Shown: piece after piece, positions 39,034 to 47,556 of the stretch
Layout of the letters: every line of letters starts with the position of its first letter
How positions within the stretch are numbered: position 1 is the first letter of the stretch
Assembly (NCBI RefSeq): GCF_002892835.1
Contig: NZ_PJMB01000001.1
Location: 124,001 to 188,000, forward strand
Direction of reading: 5' to 3'
Length of the DNA: 64,000 bases
Source: Arthrobacter sp. AFG7.2
GTDB lineage: Bacteria > Actinomycetota > Actinomycetes > Actinomycetales > Micrococcaceae
Made by a program: the position numbers and the translations under genes
The notes under the pieces: generated by a model
What the model saw: only the letters and a program-made list of their open reading frames with translations
Databases searched by the model: none
What the model was told of the DNA's origin: nothing

Positions 39034-40694
39034 ATCCGTTCCGGCGCGGAAACGCCAAGCAAATCAAGGCCGTTGGCCAGCACCTGGCTGGTGGCGTCGT
39101 TGAGCCACAAGCGGGTGCGGTTGACATCTGTCACCGCTTCGTCGCCCATGGGAGCGATACGGCAGGCGTCGTACCAGCGGTGGTAGGCGCCGGCGATCAC
39201 TTCAAGGTGCCGGGCCACCCGGTGCGGCTCGCGCAGTTCCGCGGCCTTGGCCACGATCGACGGGTAGCTGCCCAGGTAGGACAGCAGTTCGTTTTCCGTG
39301 GCGTGGTCCAGCAGCGAGGCATCAAAACTGTGGTTGCCGTCCACGCTGCGCTCCACGCCGGCTGCCACAGCGTTCCGCGCGGCACCGCGGGAACGGGCGT
39401 GGGCGTACTGGACGTAGAACACCGGGTTTTCGTTGCTGTGCTTCTTCAGCAGCTCCGGGTCGAGGGTCAACGGCGAGTCGGCAGGGAACCGGGCCAGCGA
39501 GTAGCGGACGGCGTCCTTCCCGAGCCAGTCAATCAGGTCCTTGAGCTCGATGATGTTCCCGGCGCGTTTGGACAGCTTGGCGCCATTGACGGACACCAGC
39601 TGGCCGATCAGGACCTCGATGTGCCGCTCGGGATCATCACCGGCGCAGGCGGCAATGGCTTTCAGCCGGTTGATGTAGCCGTGGTGGTCCGCGCCCAGCA
39701 GGTAAATCTTCTCGGTGAAGCCCCGGTCCTTCTTGGACAGGTAGTACGCGGCGTCCGCGGCGAAGTAGGTGGGTTCGCCGTTGGCGCGGATCATCACCCG
39801 GTCCTTGTCGTCGCCAAAGTCCGTGGTCCGCAGCCAGACCGCGCCGCCGTCGTCGAACACGTGGCCCTGTTCGCGCAGGCGCGCCACGGCACTTTCGATG
39901 GCACCGGCGTCGTGCAGCTCCTGTTCGGAAAAGAAGACGTCGAACTCCACCCCGAAGTCCGCGAGTGTGGCCTTGATGTCCTTCATCTGCGCCTTGTAGG
40001 CAGCAGCGCGGATGACCGGCAGGGCAGCAACTTCAGTCAGCTCGCGGATGTCCGGGTGCTCGGTGAGCACCTCGTGGCCAAGGTCGGCAATGTACTGTCC
40101 GGGATAGCCGCCGTCGGGCACGGGAAGCCCATGCAGCCGGTTATAGACGGAGTGTGCGAAGACGTTCATTTGGGTGCCGGCGTCGTTGATGTAGTACTCC
40201 GCGGTGACGTCGGCGCCGGAAGCACGCAACACCCGGGCGATCGAATCCCCCAATGCCGCCCAGCGGGTGTGGCCGATGTGCAGGGGGCCGGTGGGGTTGG
40301 CGGACACGAACTCCATGTTCACCGTGTGGCCGGCGAGCGCAGAGTTGGTGCCGTACTGCGCGCCCGCCTCGACAATCACTTTGGCGAGGGCACCGGCGGC
40401 CGCGGCGTCGACGGTGATGTTCAGGAACCCCGGCCCGGCGATGTCCACGGCCGATACGCCGTCGATGGACTTCAGCCGCGCACTGAGGATGGTGGCGAAT
40501 TCCCGCGGATTGGTTCCAGCCTGCTTGGCAAGCTGAAGGGCGATGTTGGTGGCCCAGTCGCCGTGGTCCCGGTTCTTGGGTCGCTCCACGCGCACCTCAT
40601 CAGGCACAGCTGATGCGGAAAGGGCGATGTCGCCGGCAGCGACGGCATCCTTCAGGCAGGCGGATATGGCGAGGGAGAGTTCTTCGGGAGTCAC
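39030..40694 (-). CDS. argS: Arginyl-tRNA synthetase
   Basis: 554 residues, class I. HIGHTRWAALGDSIARVL is the HIGH motif; the KMSKS position reads KLSKRAGNII. The N-terminal domain ALQLAKQAGTNPREFATIL and the C-terminal anticodon-binding helices (ASLLDHATENELLSYLGSYPSIV) are present. Start is GTG. It leads the argS-lysA-hom-thrC-thrB run. Confidence 0.97.
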   Translation of the reverse strand: MTPEELSLAISACLKDAVAAGDIALSASAVPDEVRVERPKNRDHGDWATNIALQLAKQAGTNPREFATILSARLKSIDGVSAVDIAGPGFLNITVDAAAAGALAKVIVEAGAQYGTNSALAGHTVNMEFVSANPTGPLHIGHTRWAALGDSIARVLRASGADVTAEYYINDAGTQMNVFAHSVYNRLHGLPVPDGGYPGQYIADLGHEVLTEHPDIRELTEVAALPVIRAAAYKAQMKDIKATLADFGVEFDVFFSEQELHDAGAIESAVARLREQGHVFDDGGAVWLRTTDFGDDKDRVMIRANGEPTYFAADAAYYLSKKDRGFTEKIYLLGADHHGYINRLKAIAACAGDDPERHIEVLIGQLVSVNGAKLSKRAGNIIELKDLIDWLGKDAVRYSLARFPADSPLTLDPELLKKHSNENPVFYVQYAHARSRGAARNAVAAGVERSVDGNHSFDASLLDHATENELLSYLGSYPSIVAKAAELREPHRVARHLEVIAGAYHRWYDACRIAPMGDEAVTDVNRTRLWLNDATSQVLANGLDLLGVSAPERM

Positions 40695-40812
40695 CCCTCT
40701 AGCCTACCGGGGGCCAGTGACAGCAAAGGAATTGGGCGGATTTTGCGGTGCCGGGAATCCGCAGGACGCTGCGCAGCGAACTACGGGTTGAACCAATACG
40801 CTGGATTCAGCG

Positions 40813-40841
40813 TTGACACCACCGTAAGCACCATCAAAACA
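40813..40841 (+). promoter_or_regulatory. Candidate promoter of the flavin cassette
   Basis: A consensus -35 TTGACA (40813-40818) is followed after 17 bases by AAAACA (40836-40841), a poor -10. It is the only promoter-like match in the 169-base divergent gap between argS and the FMN-binding lipoprotein gene. Confidence 0.35.
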
Positions 40842-40863
40842 CTTGACCGAAATGAGAGCCTTT

Positions 40864-41325
40864 ATGAGACCGTCAGTCCGCAAGAGTGTTTACGCCGGGA
40901 TCGCCGGGCTTTCCCTGGCGGGAACCGTGGCCGGCTGCGCCCCCTCCGCCGAAACCTCTCCCGCACCCGCCGGCAGCGCAGCGGAAACCAGCTCCCCGGC
41001 AGGGACATCGGCGTTGGCCGGCAGCGGTACGGAATACAAGGACGGGACCTACAGCGCGGACGGAAACTACGTCTCGCCAAACGGCACGGAGACGGTGGGC
41101 GTGCAGCTGAGTCTTCAATCAGGAACTGTCACGGACGTCCAGATCACGCAGCATCCTTCCAATCCAAACACCCGCAAGTTCCAGGGAGAGTTCGCCGGCG
41201 GGATCGCTGCACAGGTTGTGGGCAAGAACATCGATGAGCTCAACGTGTCGAAAGTTGCCGGTTCATCCCTCACCAGCGGCGGCTTCAACCAGGCCCTGGA
41301 GCAGATCAAGTCGGAGGCGCAGTAG
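40864..41325 (+). CDS. FMN-binding domain lipoprotein
   Basis: 153 residues. Signal peptide MRPSVRKSVYAGIAGLSLAG ends in the lipobox TVAGC with Cys25, so it is probably anchored to the outer face of the membrane. A Ser/Ala/Pro linker is followed by an FMN_bind domain (about 55-150). The C-terminal motif AGSSLTSGGFNQAL aligns with the flavinylation site SGATxTSxGF of NqrC/RnfG, placing Ser135 at the acceptor Thr. The next gene is ApbE, the transferase that attaches FMN there. Earlier in-frame starts exist (TTG 40843, ATG 40852); 40864 gives a typical signal peptide and is preferred. Confidence 0.9.
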   Translation: MRPSVRKSVYAGIAGLSLAGTVAGCAPSAETSPAPAGSAAETSSPAGTSALAGSGTEYKDGTYSADGNYVSPNGTETVGVQLSLQSGTVTDVQITQHPSNPNTRKFQGEFAGGIAAQVVGKNIDELNVSKVAGSSLTSGGFNQALEQIKSEAQ

Positions 41326-41328
41326 GCG

Positions 41329-42201
41329 GTGCCGGGCGGGCGCTGGGAGGAGTTTTCGTTCGAGGGGATCGGCACGCACTGGGACATCTCCACGCCGCAG
41401 CCGCTTGGGTCCTCCCTGCAGTCGCGCCTCCTAGGCAGGGTTGAAAGGTTCGACGCCGACTGGTCCAGGTTCAGGAAGGACTCCCGCGTCCATTCCATGG
41501 CCCGGGAAGCCGGCCGGCACGACTTTCCACCGGAGGGCGCTCCGCTCGGGCAGCTCTACCGGACGCTGTATCAGGCAACGGGCGGTGCCATGACACCGCT
41601 CATCGGCACGAGCCTTGAGCGTCTGGGGTATGACGCCGGCTACTCCCTGCGCCCCTCAGGTCCACCGGTGCCGGCGCCGGCCTGGGACGACGTCCTGGAT
41701 TGGACCGGCAGTACTCTCACCACTTCGGCGCCTGTTGTGCTGGACATCGGGGCCGCCGGGAAAGGCCTGCTGGTGGACCTGTTGGCGGCTGAACTCAAGG
41801 CCGCGGGCGCAGACGCGTTCATCATCGATGCCAGCGGGGACCTGCTGGTGCAGGGCCGGGAGCCTGTTCCGGTGGCACTTGAACATCCTTACAACGCCGC
41901 CCAGGCCATAGGAGTTGTGCAACTGGCGGGCCGCGCACTCTGCGCGTCTGCCGCGAACCGGCGGGCGTGGGGAGACGGCTTGCACCACGTCCTGGATGGA
42001 AAAACCGGCCAGCCCGTCAGGACAGCGGTGGCAACGTGGGTGCTGGCTGAAACCACCATGCTGGCAGATGGACTGTCCACGGCGCTCTTCTTTGCCTCCG
42101 GCGCCGGGCTGGAGGAGGCCTTCGATTTCTCCTGGCTGACCGTTTTCTCGGACGGGAGTGCAGCGTACTCCGCGGAATTTGAAGGGACACTGTTCGGATG
42201 A
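41329..42201 (+). CDS. apbE: FAD:protein FMN transferase
   Basis: 290 residues. ApbE moves FMN from FAD onto a Thr or Ser of an exported flavoprotein. Family pieces are GTHWDISTP near the N-terminus, FDADWSRFRKDSRVHSM, VLDIGAAGKGLLVDLLA and the metal-binding ADGLSTALFFASG near the C-terminus. No signal peptide or lipobox is visible, so it may act inside or need another route; export of ApbE is common. GTG at 41329 lies four bases after the lipoprotein stop. The stop overlaps the next start (ATGA). Confidence 0.93.
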   Translation: MPGGRWEEFSFEGIGTHWDISTPQPLGSSLQSRLLGRVERFDADWSRFRKDSRVHSMAREAGRHDFPPEGAPLGQLYRTLYQATGGAMTPLIGTSLERLGYDAGYSLRPSGPPVPAPAWDDVLDWTGSTLTTSAPVVLDIGAAGKGLLVDLLAAELKAAGADAFIIDASGDLLVQGREPVPVALEHPYNAAQAIGVVQLAGRALCASAANRRAWGDGLHHVLDGKTGQPVRTAVATWVLAETTMLADGLSTALFFASGAGLEEAFDFSWLTVFSDGSAAYSAEFEGTLFG

Positions 42202-43742
42202 GCCCTGTTGGAACACCGAAAGCGCCGGCCGACTTCTCCCTGGCCGCCCGGCTGGATACGGTCCTGGGCCGGTTCACCATGTACCGGCTGGTCCTCCTGG
42301 TCCTCGCAGCCCTGGCCGCGTACAGCATCGTGCTTGATGCCCTTGGCTGGCTGACTTTCGGCATTCCCGAGATGCTGGCGCACCTGGTGCTGTGCCTGGG
42401 GCTCACCTACGCCTCCAACAGGGGGCTGGCGCAACTGTTCCGGGTCCGGCCGCACTCCGAGTCCTCGATCATCACCGGGCTCCTGCTGTATTTCCTGTTC
42501 TGGCCCTCTTTCGCGCCGATGGATGTTGCGGGCGTGGCCGCGGCCTGCGTCCTTGCGTCGGCATCCAAGTACGCCCTCGCGTGGCGCGGCCGCCACGTCT
42601 TCAACCCGGCCGCGGCCGGCGCGTTCCTGGTTGGGCTGACCGGACTGAACATCGCCACCTGGTGGGCCGCTACTCCCGCCATGCTGTGGCTGCTGGTCCC
42701 CGGTGTCCTCCTGGTCCTGTACCGCACGCGCAAGTTCCTGATGGCCTCGGTCTTCCTCATCGTCGCCTCCGCCATCATCACGGCGGAGCTCCTGCAGTCC
42801 GGCATGTCCGGTGGGATGGCGTTGTGGCAGTCCTTCGCCCAGCGGCCGTTGCTGTTCTTTGTGGGGTTCATGCTCACCGAGCCGCTGACGTTGCCGCCAC
42901 GGCGTTGGCAGCAACTGGCGCTGGCTGCGGTGGTGGGCGTGGTGTTTGCGGTCCCCTACAATTTCGGCTTCCTGGCCAATTCTCCTGAAGCCGCGCTGCT
43001 GCTGGGCAACCTGGCCGCCTTCATGGCGGGCCAGCGGGGCGGAGTGAAACTGAGTTTCGCCGGCGCCAGGCCGCTGACGCCCAGCACCACCGAATTTTCT
43101 TTCAAGCCCTCCCGGCCCGTCCGCTTTGTCCCGGGGCAATATATGGAGCTGGACCTTCCGCATGCAAAGTCGGACGGAAAAGGACGACGCCGGGTGTTCA
43201 GTTTGACGGGCGCCCCGGCTGACCGCTTGGTTAAGTTCGGGGTTCGGACTGCCGGGCCCGTGTCCGCGGCCAAGAAGGTCCTTCTATCGCTGAAGCCCGG
43301 CGACGAACTGACAGCCACTGCCGTTGGAGGGGACTTCGTCCTCCCCCGCGACCCCCGCAGGCCGGTCCTGCTGATTGCTGCAGGAATCGGCATCACGCCT
43401 TTCCTGTCACATGTCTCCTCCGGCGGCTTACGGGACCGCGACGCGGTGCTCCTGCTGCTGGCCCGAAGTGCCGACGAGATTGCGTATGCGGAAGAACTGA
43501 AGGATGCCGGCGTTCGTGTGGTGGCCCGGATTGCCGATGGTTCCCCACCGCCGTCGCATATAAGTGCTTTTCCGGCCGATGCTGCCAGGGTGGACGGCGA
43601 AGCTCTCACTGCGGCCATTCCCGACATCGCAGACCGCGAGGTTTTCATCTCGGGCTCACCTGCAAGTGTTGGTTCGCTGCGTCGCGCGGCAAAGGAGGCG
43701 GGGGCCAGGCGGGTTCGCGTGGACTCGTTCTCCGGCTACTGA
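42198..43742 (+). CDS. RnfD/NqrB-like membrane domain fused to ferredoxin reductase-like FAD/NAD domain
   Basis: 514 residues. The first about 280 hold membrane segments with NqrB/RnfD-like marks: HVFNPAAAGAFLVGL (about 133-147) and GFMLTEPLTLPP (about 223-234, compare MATDPVT). I see no SGAT-type flavinylation site in this part. From about 285 a ferredoxin-NADP reductase module follows: RFVPGQYMELDL and RRVFSLTGAP (FAD), LLIAAGIGITPFL (NAD(P)), and a C-terminal VFISGSP and VDSFSGY. It lacks the 2Fe-2S domain of NqrF. It overlaps apbE by four bases. Likely carries electrons from NAD(P)H through the membrane to the FMN lipoprotein. Confidence 0.9.
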   Translation: MSPVGTPKAPADFSLAARLDTVLGRFTMYRLVLLVLAALAAYSIVLDALGWLTFGIPEMLAHLVLCLGLTYASNRGLAQLFRVRPHSESSIITGLLLYFLFWPSFAPMDVAGVAAACVLASASKYALAWRGRHVFNPAAAGAFLVGLTGLNIATWWAATPAMLWLLVPGVLLVLYRTRKFLMASVFLIVASAIITAELLQSGMSGGMALWQSFAQRPLLFFVGFMLTEPLTLPPRRWQQLALAAVVGVVFAVPYNFGFLANSPEAALLLGNLAAFMAGQRGGVKLSFAGARPLTPSTTEFSFKPSRPVRFVPGQYMELDLPHAKSDGKGRRRVFSLTGAPADRLVKFGVRTAGPVSAAKKVLLSLKPGDELTATAVGGDFVLPRDPRRPVLLIAAGIGITPFLSHVSSGGLRDRDAVLLLLARSADEIAYAEELKDAGVRVVARIADGSPPPSHISAFPADAARVDGEALTAAIPDIADREVFISGSPASVGSLRRAAKEAGARRVRVDSFSGY

Positions 43743-43763
43743 TTTTGCCGCGGCGGGCCGCCG

Positions 43764-43780
43764 TCCAGGAGAGTCCTGGA
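43764..43780 (+). terminator. Possible weak terminator after the flavin cassette
   Basis: A perfect 7-base stem (TCCAGGA/TCCTGGA) with a GAG loop lies 22 bases after the stop, followed by GTGGCGATTTT. Short, with the T-run nine bases away, so termination may be partial. Confidence 0.4.
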
Positions 43781-43858
43781 GTGGCGATTTTCCCTTGCGG
43801 GCCACCTTCCTGCTAAGCTCTAGGACGTCCCGCCGGCAACGGCAGGAATCCCCGGATT

Positions 43859-43934
43859 GCCCTCGTAGCTCAGGGGATAGAGCGTCTGCCTCCGGAGCAG
43901 AAGGTCGTAGGTTCGAATCCTATCGAGGGCACCA
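43859..43934 (+). tRNA. tRNA-Arg (anticodon CCG)
   Basis: 76 bases folding as a cloverleaf: acceptor GCCCTCG/CGAGGGC, D arm GCTCAGGGGATAGAGC, anticodon stem TCTGC/GCAGA with loop CTCCGGA (anticodon CCG, reads CGG), T arm with GTTCGAATCC, and an encoded CCA. It stands alone in the gap between the flavin cassette and the M15-like gene. Confidence 0.97.
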
Positions 43935-43937
43935 GCG

Positions 43938-43973
43938 AAAGCCGTCAGGAACCATTCATTCCTGGCGGCTTTT
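43938..43973 (+). terminator. Terminator of tRNA-Arg
   Basis: Stem AAAGCCGTCAGGAA paired with TTCCTGGCGGCTTT (14 pairs including one T-G wobble) around a CCATTCA loop, closing in TTTT at 43970-43973. It starts four bases after the tRNA. Confidence 0.85.
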
Positions 43974-44120
43974 CAGTTTCTCCGTGACAACTGCTGCCCG
44001 AGGGGACCGGCACGGATCTCCCCTGCGGGGACAATCAACCCGGGCTGTCCGTTGAACCCCAAGCAGTGCCTTCCTCCTGCTACAACTGAAGCGCTGGCAT
44101 CGCAACGAAAGGGCTCTGTC

Positions 44121-44867
44121 ATGGTTGGCAAAACCGGCCACCGCAGCCCGTTCCGCCTGGTCCTGGGCCTTCTCCTGCTTGGGGTGCTCGCGTCCGCACT
44201 GGTGCTCCTCGCACCAGGCCTGCCCGGCCGGAACGGTCCGTTGCTGCGGCCCGCTGAGTGTGTCGTTGAAACAGCCGGCGGAAACGTGGGGCTCACCCGT
44301 GAGGAAGCCCAACTGGCCACGACCGCTGTCGCGCTGCTTGCCCGCGGGGTGGAAGCCCCTGACACCTCCGGAATCGACGACGGAGTGTTGCAGCGGCTGG
44401 CAGCCGGGCCACCCGAAGACGCCGGCCCCAGCCTGGGCTGCCGTGGCCGGTCCGCCAGTGATCTGCAGGAGCAGCAGCTGAATCCCTCTGGCCTGACACC
44501 ACGTGCTGCTCAGCTGCGGGATGCCATGGCAGCAGTGTTCGGCGACCAAAGCCTGGGCGGATTCGCGCCGGGCGGCATCAGCCAGGGACACGGAGCGGAG
44601 TCGACGCACTACGACGGCCGGGCGATCGACGTCTTCTTCCGCCCGGTGACTGAGGAGAACCGGCGTGAGGGGTGGCTTCTGGCCCACTGGCTCGTCGCCC
44701 ACGCGGACGACCTTGACATCCAGTACGTCATTTTCGACGACCGCTTCTGGAGCACTCACAGCTCCCGCGGGCGGTGGCAGGATTACGATGCACCCGAGCC
44801 CGGCAACGAGGTCCTCCGCCACCTCGACCACGTCCACGTGGATGTCCTGGCCGGAGGTGTTGAGTGA
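44121..44867 (+). CDS. M15-like zinc peptidase, membrane-anchored
   Basis: 248 residues. A basic start (MVGKTGHRSPFR) and a membrane segment (LVLGLLLLGVLASALVLLA) suggest a signal anchor with an outside catalytic domain. The C-terminal domain has STHYDGRAIDVFF, fitting the S-x-H-x-x-G-x-A-x-D motif of D-Ala-D-Ala carboxypeptidases of the M15 type, and HLDHVHVDV at the end, the second metal-binding H-x-H. Role in peptidoglycan trimming is inferred. A longer in-frame reading from 44052 lacks a ribosome site. Confidence 0.75.
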   Translation: MVGKTGHRSPFRLVLGLLLLGVLASALVLLAPGLPGRNGPLLRPAECVVETAGGNVGLTREEAQLATTAVALLARGVEAPDTSGIDDGVLQRLAAGPPEDAGPSLGCRGRSASDLQEQQLNPSGLTPRAAQLRDAMAAVFGDQSLGGFAPGGISQGHGAESTHYDGRAIDVFFRPVTEENRREGWLLAHWLVAHADDLDIQYVIFDDRFWSTHSSRGRWQDYDAPEPGNEVLRHLDHVHVDVLAGGVE

Positions 44868-45009
44868 GGATCACCCACGCTGCCGGCGGACGGCTCACGG
44901 GCTGGCCGCCAGGGTGAAAAACTCCCGGTCCGCACCTGCTGGAGTGAGCCTGCCGGGGAATGTCGGCGCCTCCTCGTAGTCTGTTTCCACCACGTCGAGG
45001 GGGTACACC

Positions 45010-46062
45010 ATGCACGTTCCGTTCTGTTCCATCGTTCCGCCCTACCTGCTGCGGCGGCTGGCCAAACAGGGGGCGCCGGAGTTTTCATCGGCGGCCAAGG
45101 CAGCCAAGGAAGCTTTAGGCCACGTCGAGTCGTTTCATTCAGCACGGTCCCATCCGGCGCCCGATGTCCCCGCCGGCCTCCGCCAGGCCAAACCGGGTCC
45201 GGCGAACCGGAGCATCTTCGACGCCAACGGCGCTGAGACCCTTCCCGGCAAGCTGGTGCGGAAGGAAGGCGAAGCCGCTACCGGCGACGCTGCCGCCGAC
45301 GAGGCGTATGACGGGCTTGGCCACACGCACCGCCTCTACGCCGACGTGTTCGGACGGAACTCCATCGACGGCCGGGGGCTGCCCCTGAACGCCACCGTGC
45401 ACTTCGGCAAGCTCTACGACAACGCATTCTGGGACGGGAAGCAGATGGTTTTCGGGGACGGGGACGGTGAGGTCTTTGAGCGCTTCACCAGGTCCCTGAG
45501 CGTCATTGGGCATGAGCTTGCACACGGCGTTACCCAGTACTCGGCTGCGCTTGTTTACCGCAACCAGGCCGGTGCCCTCAACGAGTCGATGTCCGATGTC
45601 TTTGGTGCCCTGGTGGAGCAGTATGTCAGGAACCAGTCCGCTGCCGAAGCCAGCTGGCTCATTGGCGAGGGGCTCTTTACCGCCGAGGTGGAGGGGGTCG
45701 CGCTGCGCTCCATGAAGGCTCCCGGCACTGCGTACGACGACGATGTGCTGGGTAAGGATCCCCAGCCGGACTCGATGGACACCTACGTCAGAACCAGCGC
45801 CGACAACGGCGGTGTGCACATCAACTCAGGTATCCCCAACCGCGCTTTCTATCTGGTCGCAGAGTCCCTGGGCGGAAACGCCTGGGACTCCCCCGGGCGC
45901 ATCTGGTACGAAACGCTCACCGGCGGGTCGCTGCCCCCTGCGGCGACCTTCAAGGTCTTTGCCCGCGCCACGGTTGCCTCTGCCGTAGAACTCTTCGGTT
46001 CCGGGTCAGCAGAGCATGACGCCGTCCAGCAGGCGTGGGAAACTGTGAAGGTCAAGCTTTAA
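45010..46062 (+). CDS. Protealysin-like M4 metallopeptidase
   Basis: 350 residues. Zinc ligands are in HELAHGVTQYS (His168, His172) and NESMSDVFG (Glu192); the catalytic histidine region is DNGGVHINSGIPNRAFY. The N-terminus CSIVPPYLLRRLA is the short propeptide motif of protealysin-type enzymes, and no signal peptide is visible, both unlike thermolysin. Members are processed by self-cleavage. A GAGGGGG ribosome site lies about eight bases before the ATG. The next gene encodes an inhibitor-like protein. Confidence 0.93.
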   Translation: MHVPFCSIVPPYLLRRLAKQGAPEFSSAAKAAKEALGHVESFHSARSHPAPDVPAGLRQAKPGPANRSIFDANGAETLPGKLVRKEGEAATGDAAADEAYDGLGHTHRLYADVFGRNSIDGRGLPLNATVHFGKLYDNAFWDGKQMVFGDGDGEVFERFTRSLSVIGHELAHGVTQYSAALVYRNQAGALNESMSDVFGALVEQYVRNQSAAEASWLIGEGLFTAEVEGVALRSMKAPGTAYDDDVLGKDPQPDSMDTYVRTSADNGGVHINSGIPNRAFYLVAESLGGNAWDSPGRIWYETLTGGSLPPAATFKVFARATVASAVELFGSGSAEHDAVQQAWETVKVKL

Positions 46063-46121
46063 CGGACGCCTGGCCCCGCACCTTGGGCCGCCGGGCTGGA
46101 GGGAAGCCCAAGGACCAGGCC

Positions 46122-46451
46122 ATGAAGATCAGCGTTGAGCGTACTGGCGGATTCGCAGCGATACCGAAGGTGTGGACGGTGGAGGCCCAATCGGAAAGCG
46201 CCATCAACCGGTGGGAGCCCATTGTGGAAGCATGCCCGTGGGATTCGGTACCGAGGACGCCCAGGGCTGCGGTCGAGGCATTTGCGGGGAGCCAGCCCGA
46301 CCGTTTCATCTACTCAATACGGGCAGGGCAGCACCAGGCCGCGCTTCCGGAGCAGGCCGTTACGGGGCCCTGGCGGGTGCTGGTGGACAGCGCGCGGGCA
46401 GCAGCCGAGGAATCCCGCACCCAGCAGCGCCATGACGGGTCACCGGGCTGA
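46122..46451 (+). CDS. Emfourin-type protealysin inhibitor
   Basis: 109 residues. Opens MKISVERTGGFAAIPKVWTV, then WEPIVEACPWDSVP and RFIYSIRAG, matching the emfourin family, the inhibitor found beside protealysin genes. It starts 59 bases after the peptidase stop on the same strand. The in-frame reading from 46035 includes sequence inside the peptidase gene and is not used. Confidence 0.87.
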   Translation: MKISVERTGGFAAIPKVWTVEAQSESAINRWEPIVEACPWDSVPRTPRAAVEAFAGSQPDRFIYSIRAGQHQAALPEQAVTGPWRVLVDSARAAAEESRTQQRHDGSPG

Positions 46452-46506
46452 GTCGCAGCCGAAGCCGGCCGTTGCCGGAGGCCAGGCCCCTTCAGCCGGG
46501 CAGGAA

Positions 46507-47475
46507 CTACACCACCTCAGCCAGCTGGCCCCGGAACGCGCGACGGTAGGACTGGGGACTGGTGTCCAGGACTTTGGCAAAGTGGTGGCGCAGCAGCACA
46601 GGGTGCCCGAATCCCGACTCCCTCGCAATCTCTTCGATATTCAAGTCAGTGGATTCCAGGAGGTCCTGGGCCCGGAGTACCCGCTGGGAGTTCAGCCACG
46701 CGGCGGGGGTGGCGCCGGTCTCGGACCTGAATTTCCGTGCAAAGGTCCTGGCGGACATGTGCACGCGGGCTGCCAGCTCGTTGACGGTGTGCTCACGGTC
46801 CAGGTTCGCCACCATCCAGCGCAGCAGTTCTTCCATGGGGGCTGAACCGCAGGTAGGCATGGGCCGGTCGATGAACTGGGCCTGCCCGCCGTCGCGGTGC
46901 GGAGGAACAACCATATCCCTGGCGATGGCGGCAGCCACGTGTGCCCCCAGCTCCACGCGCACAAGGTGGAGGCACGCATCAATCCCTGCGGCGGTGCCGG
47001 CCGAAGAAATGATGTTGCCGTCCTGCACGTACAGGACGTTTTCGTCCACGTGCACGCGGGGATACTTGGCAGCCAGCTGACCCGAATAATGCCAGTGGGT
47101 GGTGCAGCGGCGGGCATCGAGCAAGCCGGCGCGGGCCAAGGCAAAAGCGCCTGAACATATGGACATCACCCAGGCTCCCCTGGCATCGGCAGCGCGCAGT
47201 GCGTCCAGGACGGATTCGGGCAAGTCGTCGTCCCTGCCGTAGGGAGCCATAATGACCAGGTCTGCGTCCTCCGTTGCCTCAAGTCCGAGACTCACATTCA
47301 TGGACAGCCCCGACTTCAGCGGGACGTTTCCCGGGGACGGCGTACAGACGCGGAAGTCAAAGGCCGGAACACCACTCCCCCTGCCTGACCTGTCGATGCC
47401 GAATACCTCGCTGGCAGTACCGAACTCGAACAGCGAGAAGTTGGGAACCACGATGACTGCCACTGATTTGAGCAT
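46507..47475 (-). CDS. GlxA-family transcriptional regulator (DJ-1/PfpI-like plus AraC)
   Basis: 322 residues. The N-terminal about 200 residues form a class I glutamine amidotransferase-like domain (VAVIVVPNFSLFEFGTASEVF; MSICSGAFALARAGLLDARRC with the nucleophile-elbow Cys). The C-terminal about 100 residues are an AraC DNA-binding domain (LAARVHMSARTFARKFRSETG, then IEEIARESGFGHPVLLRHHFAK). The ligand and targets are not shown. It is convergent with the emfourin gene. Confidence 0.93.
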   Translation of the reverse strand: MLKSVAVIVVPNFSLFEFGTASEVFGIDRSGRGSGVPAFDFRVCTPSPGNVPLKSGLSMNVSLGLEATEDADLVIMAPYGRDDDLPESVLDALRAADARGAWVMSICSGAFALARAGLLDARRCTTHWHYSGQLAAKYPRVHVDENVLYVQDGNIISSAGTAAGIDACLHLVRVELGAHVAAAIARDMVVPPHRDGGQAQFIDRPMPTCGSAPMEELLRWMVANLDREHTVNELAARVHMSARTFARKFRSETGATPAAWLNSQRVLRAQDLLESTDLNIEEIARESGFGHPVLLRHHFAKVLDTSPQSYRRAFRGQLAEVV

Positions 47476-47556
47476 GCTTTTATTGTGGCAGGAATTATAG
47501 CTTTTTGGGCATTTCTGCCACTTCTTCTTCCTTCCCGCCAGGAGAAGAGTGGAGGC

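Noticed and set aside
43859-46451. tRNA-Arg and the downstream peptidase genes as an integrated island
   Set aside because: I found no repeat of the tRNA 3' end downstream, no integrase or phage gene, and composition looks like the neighbours.
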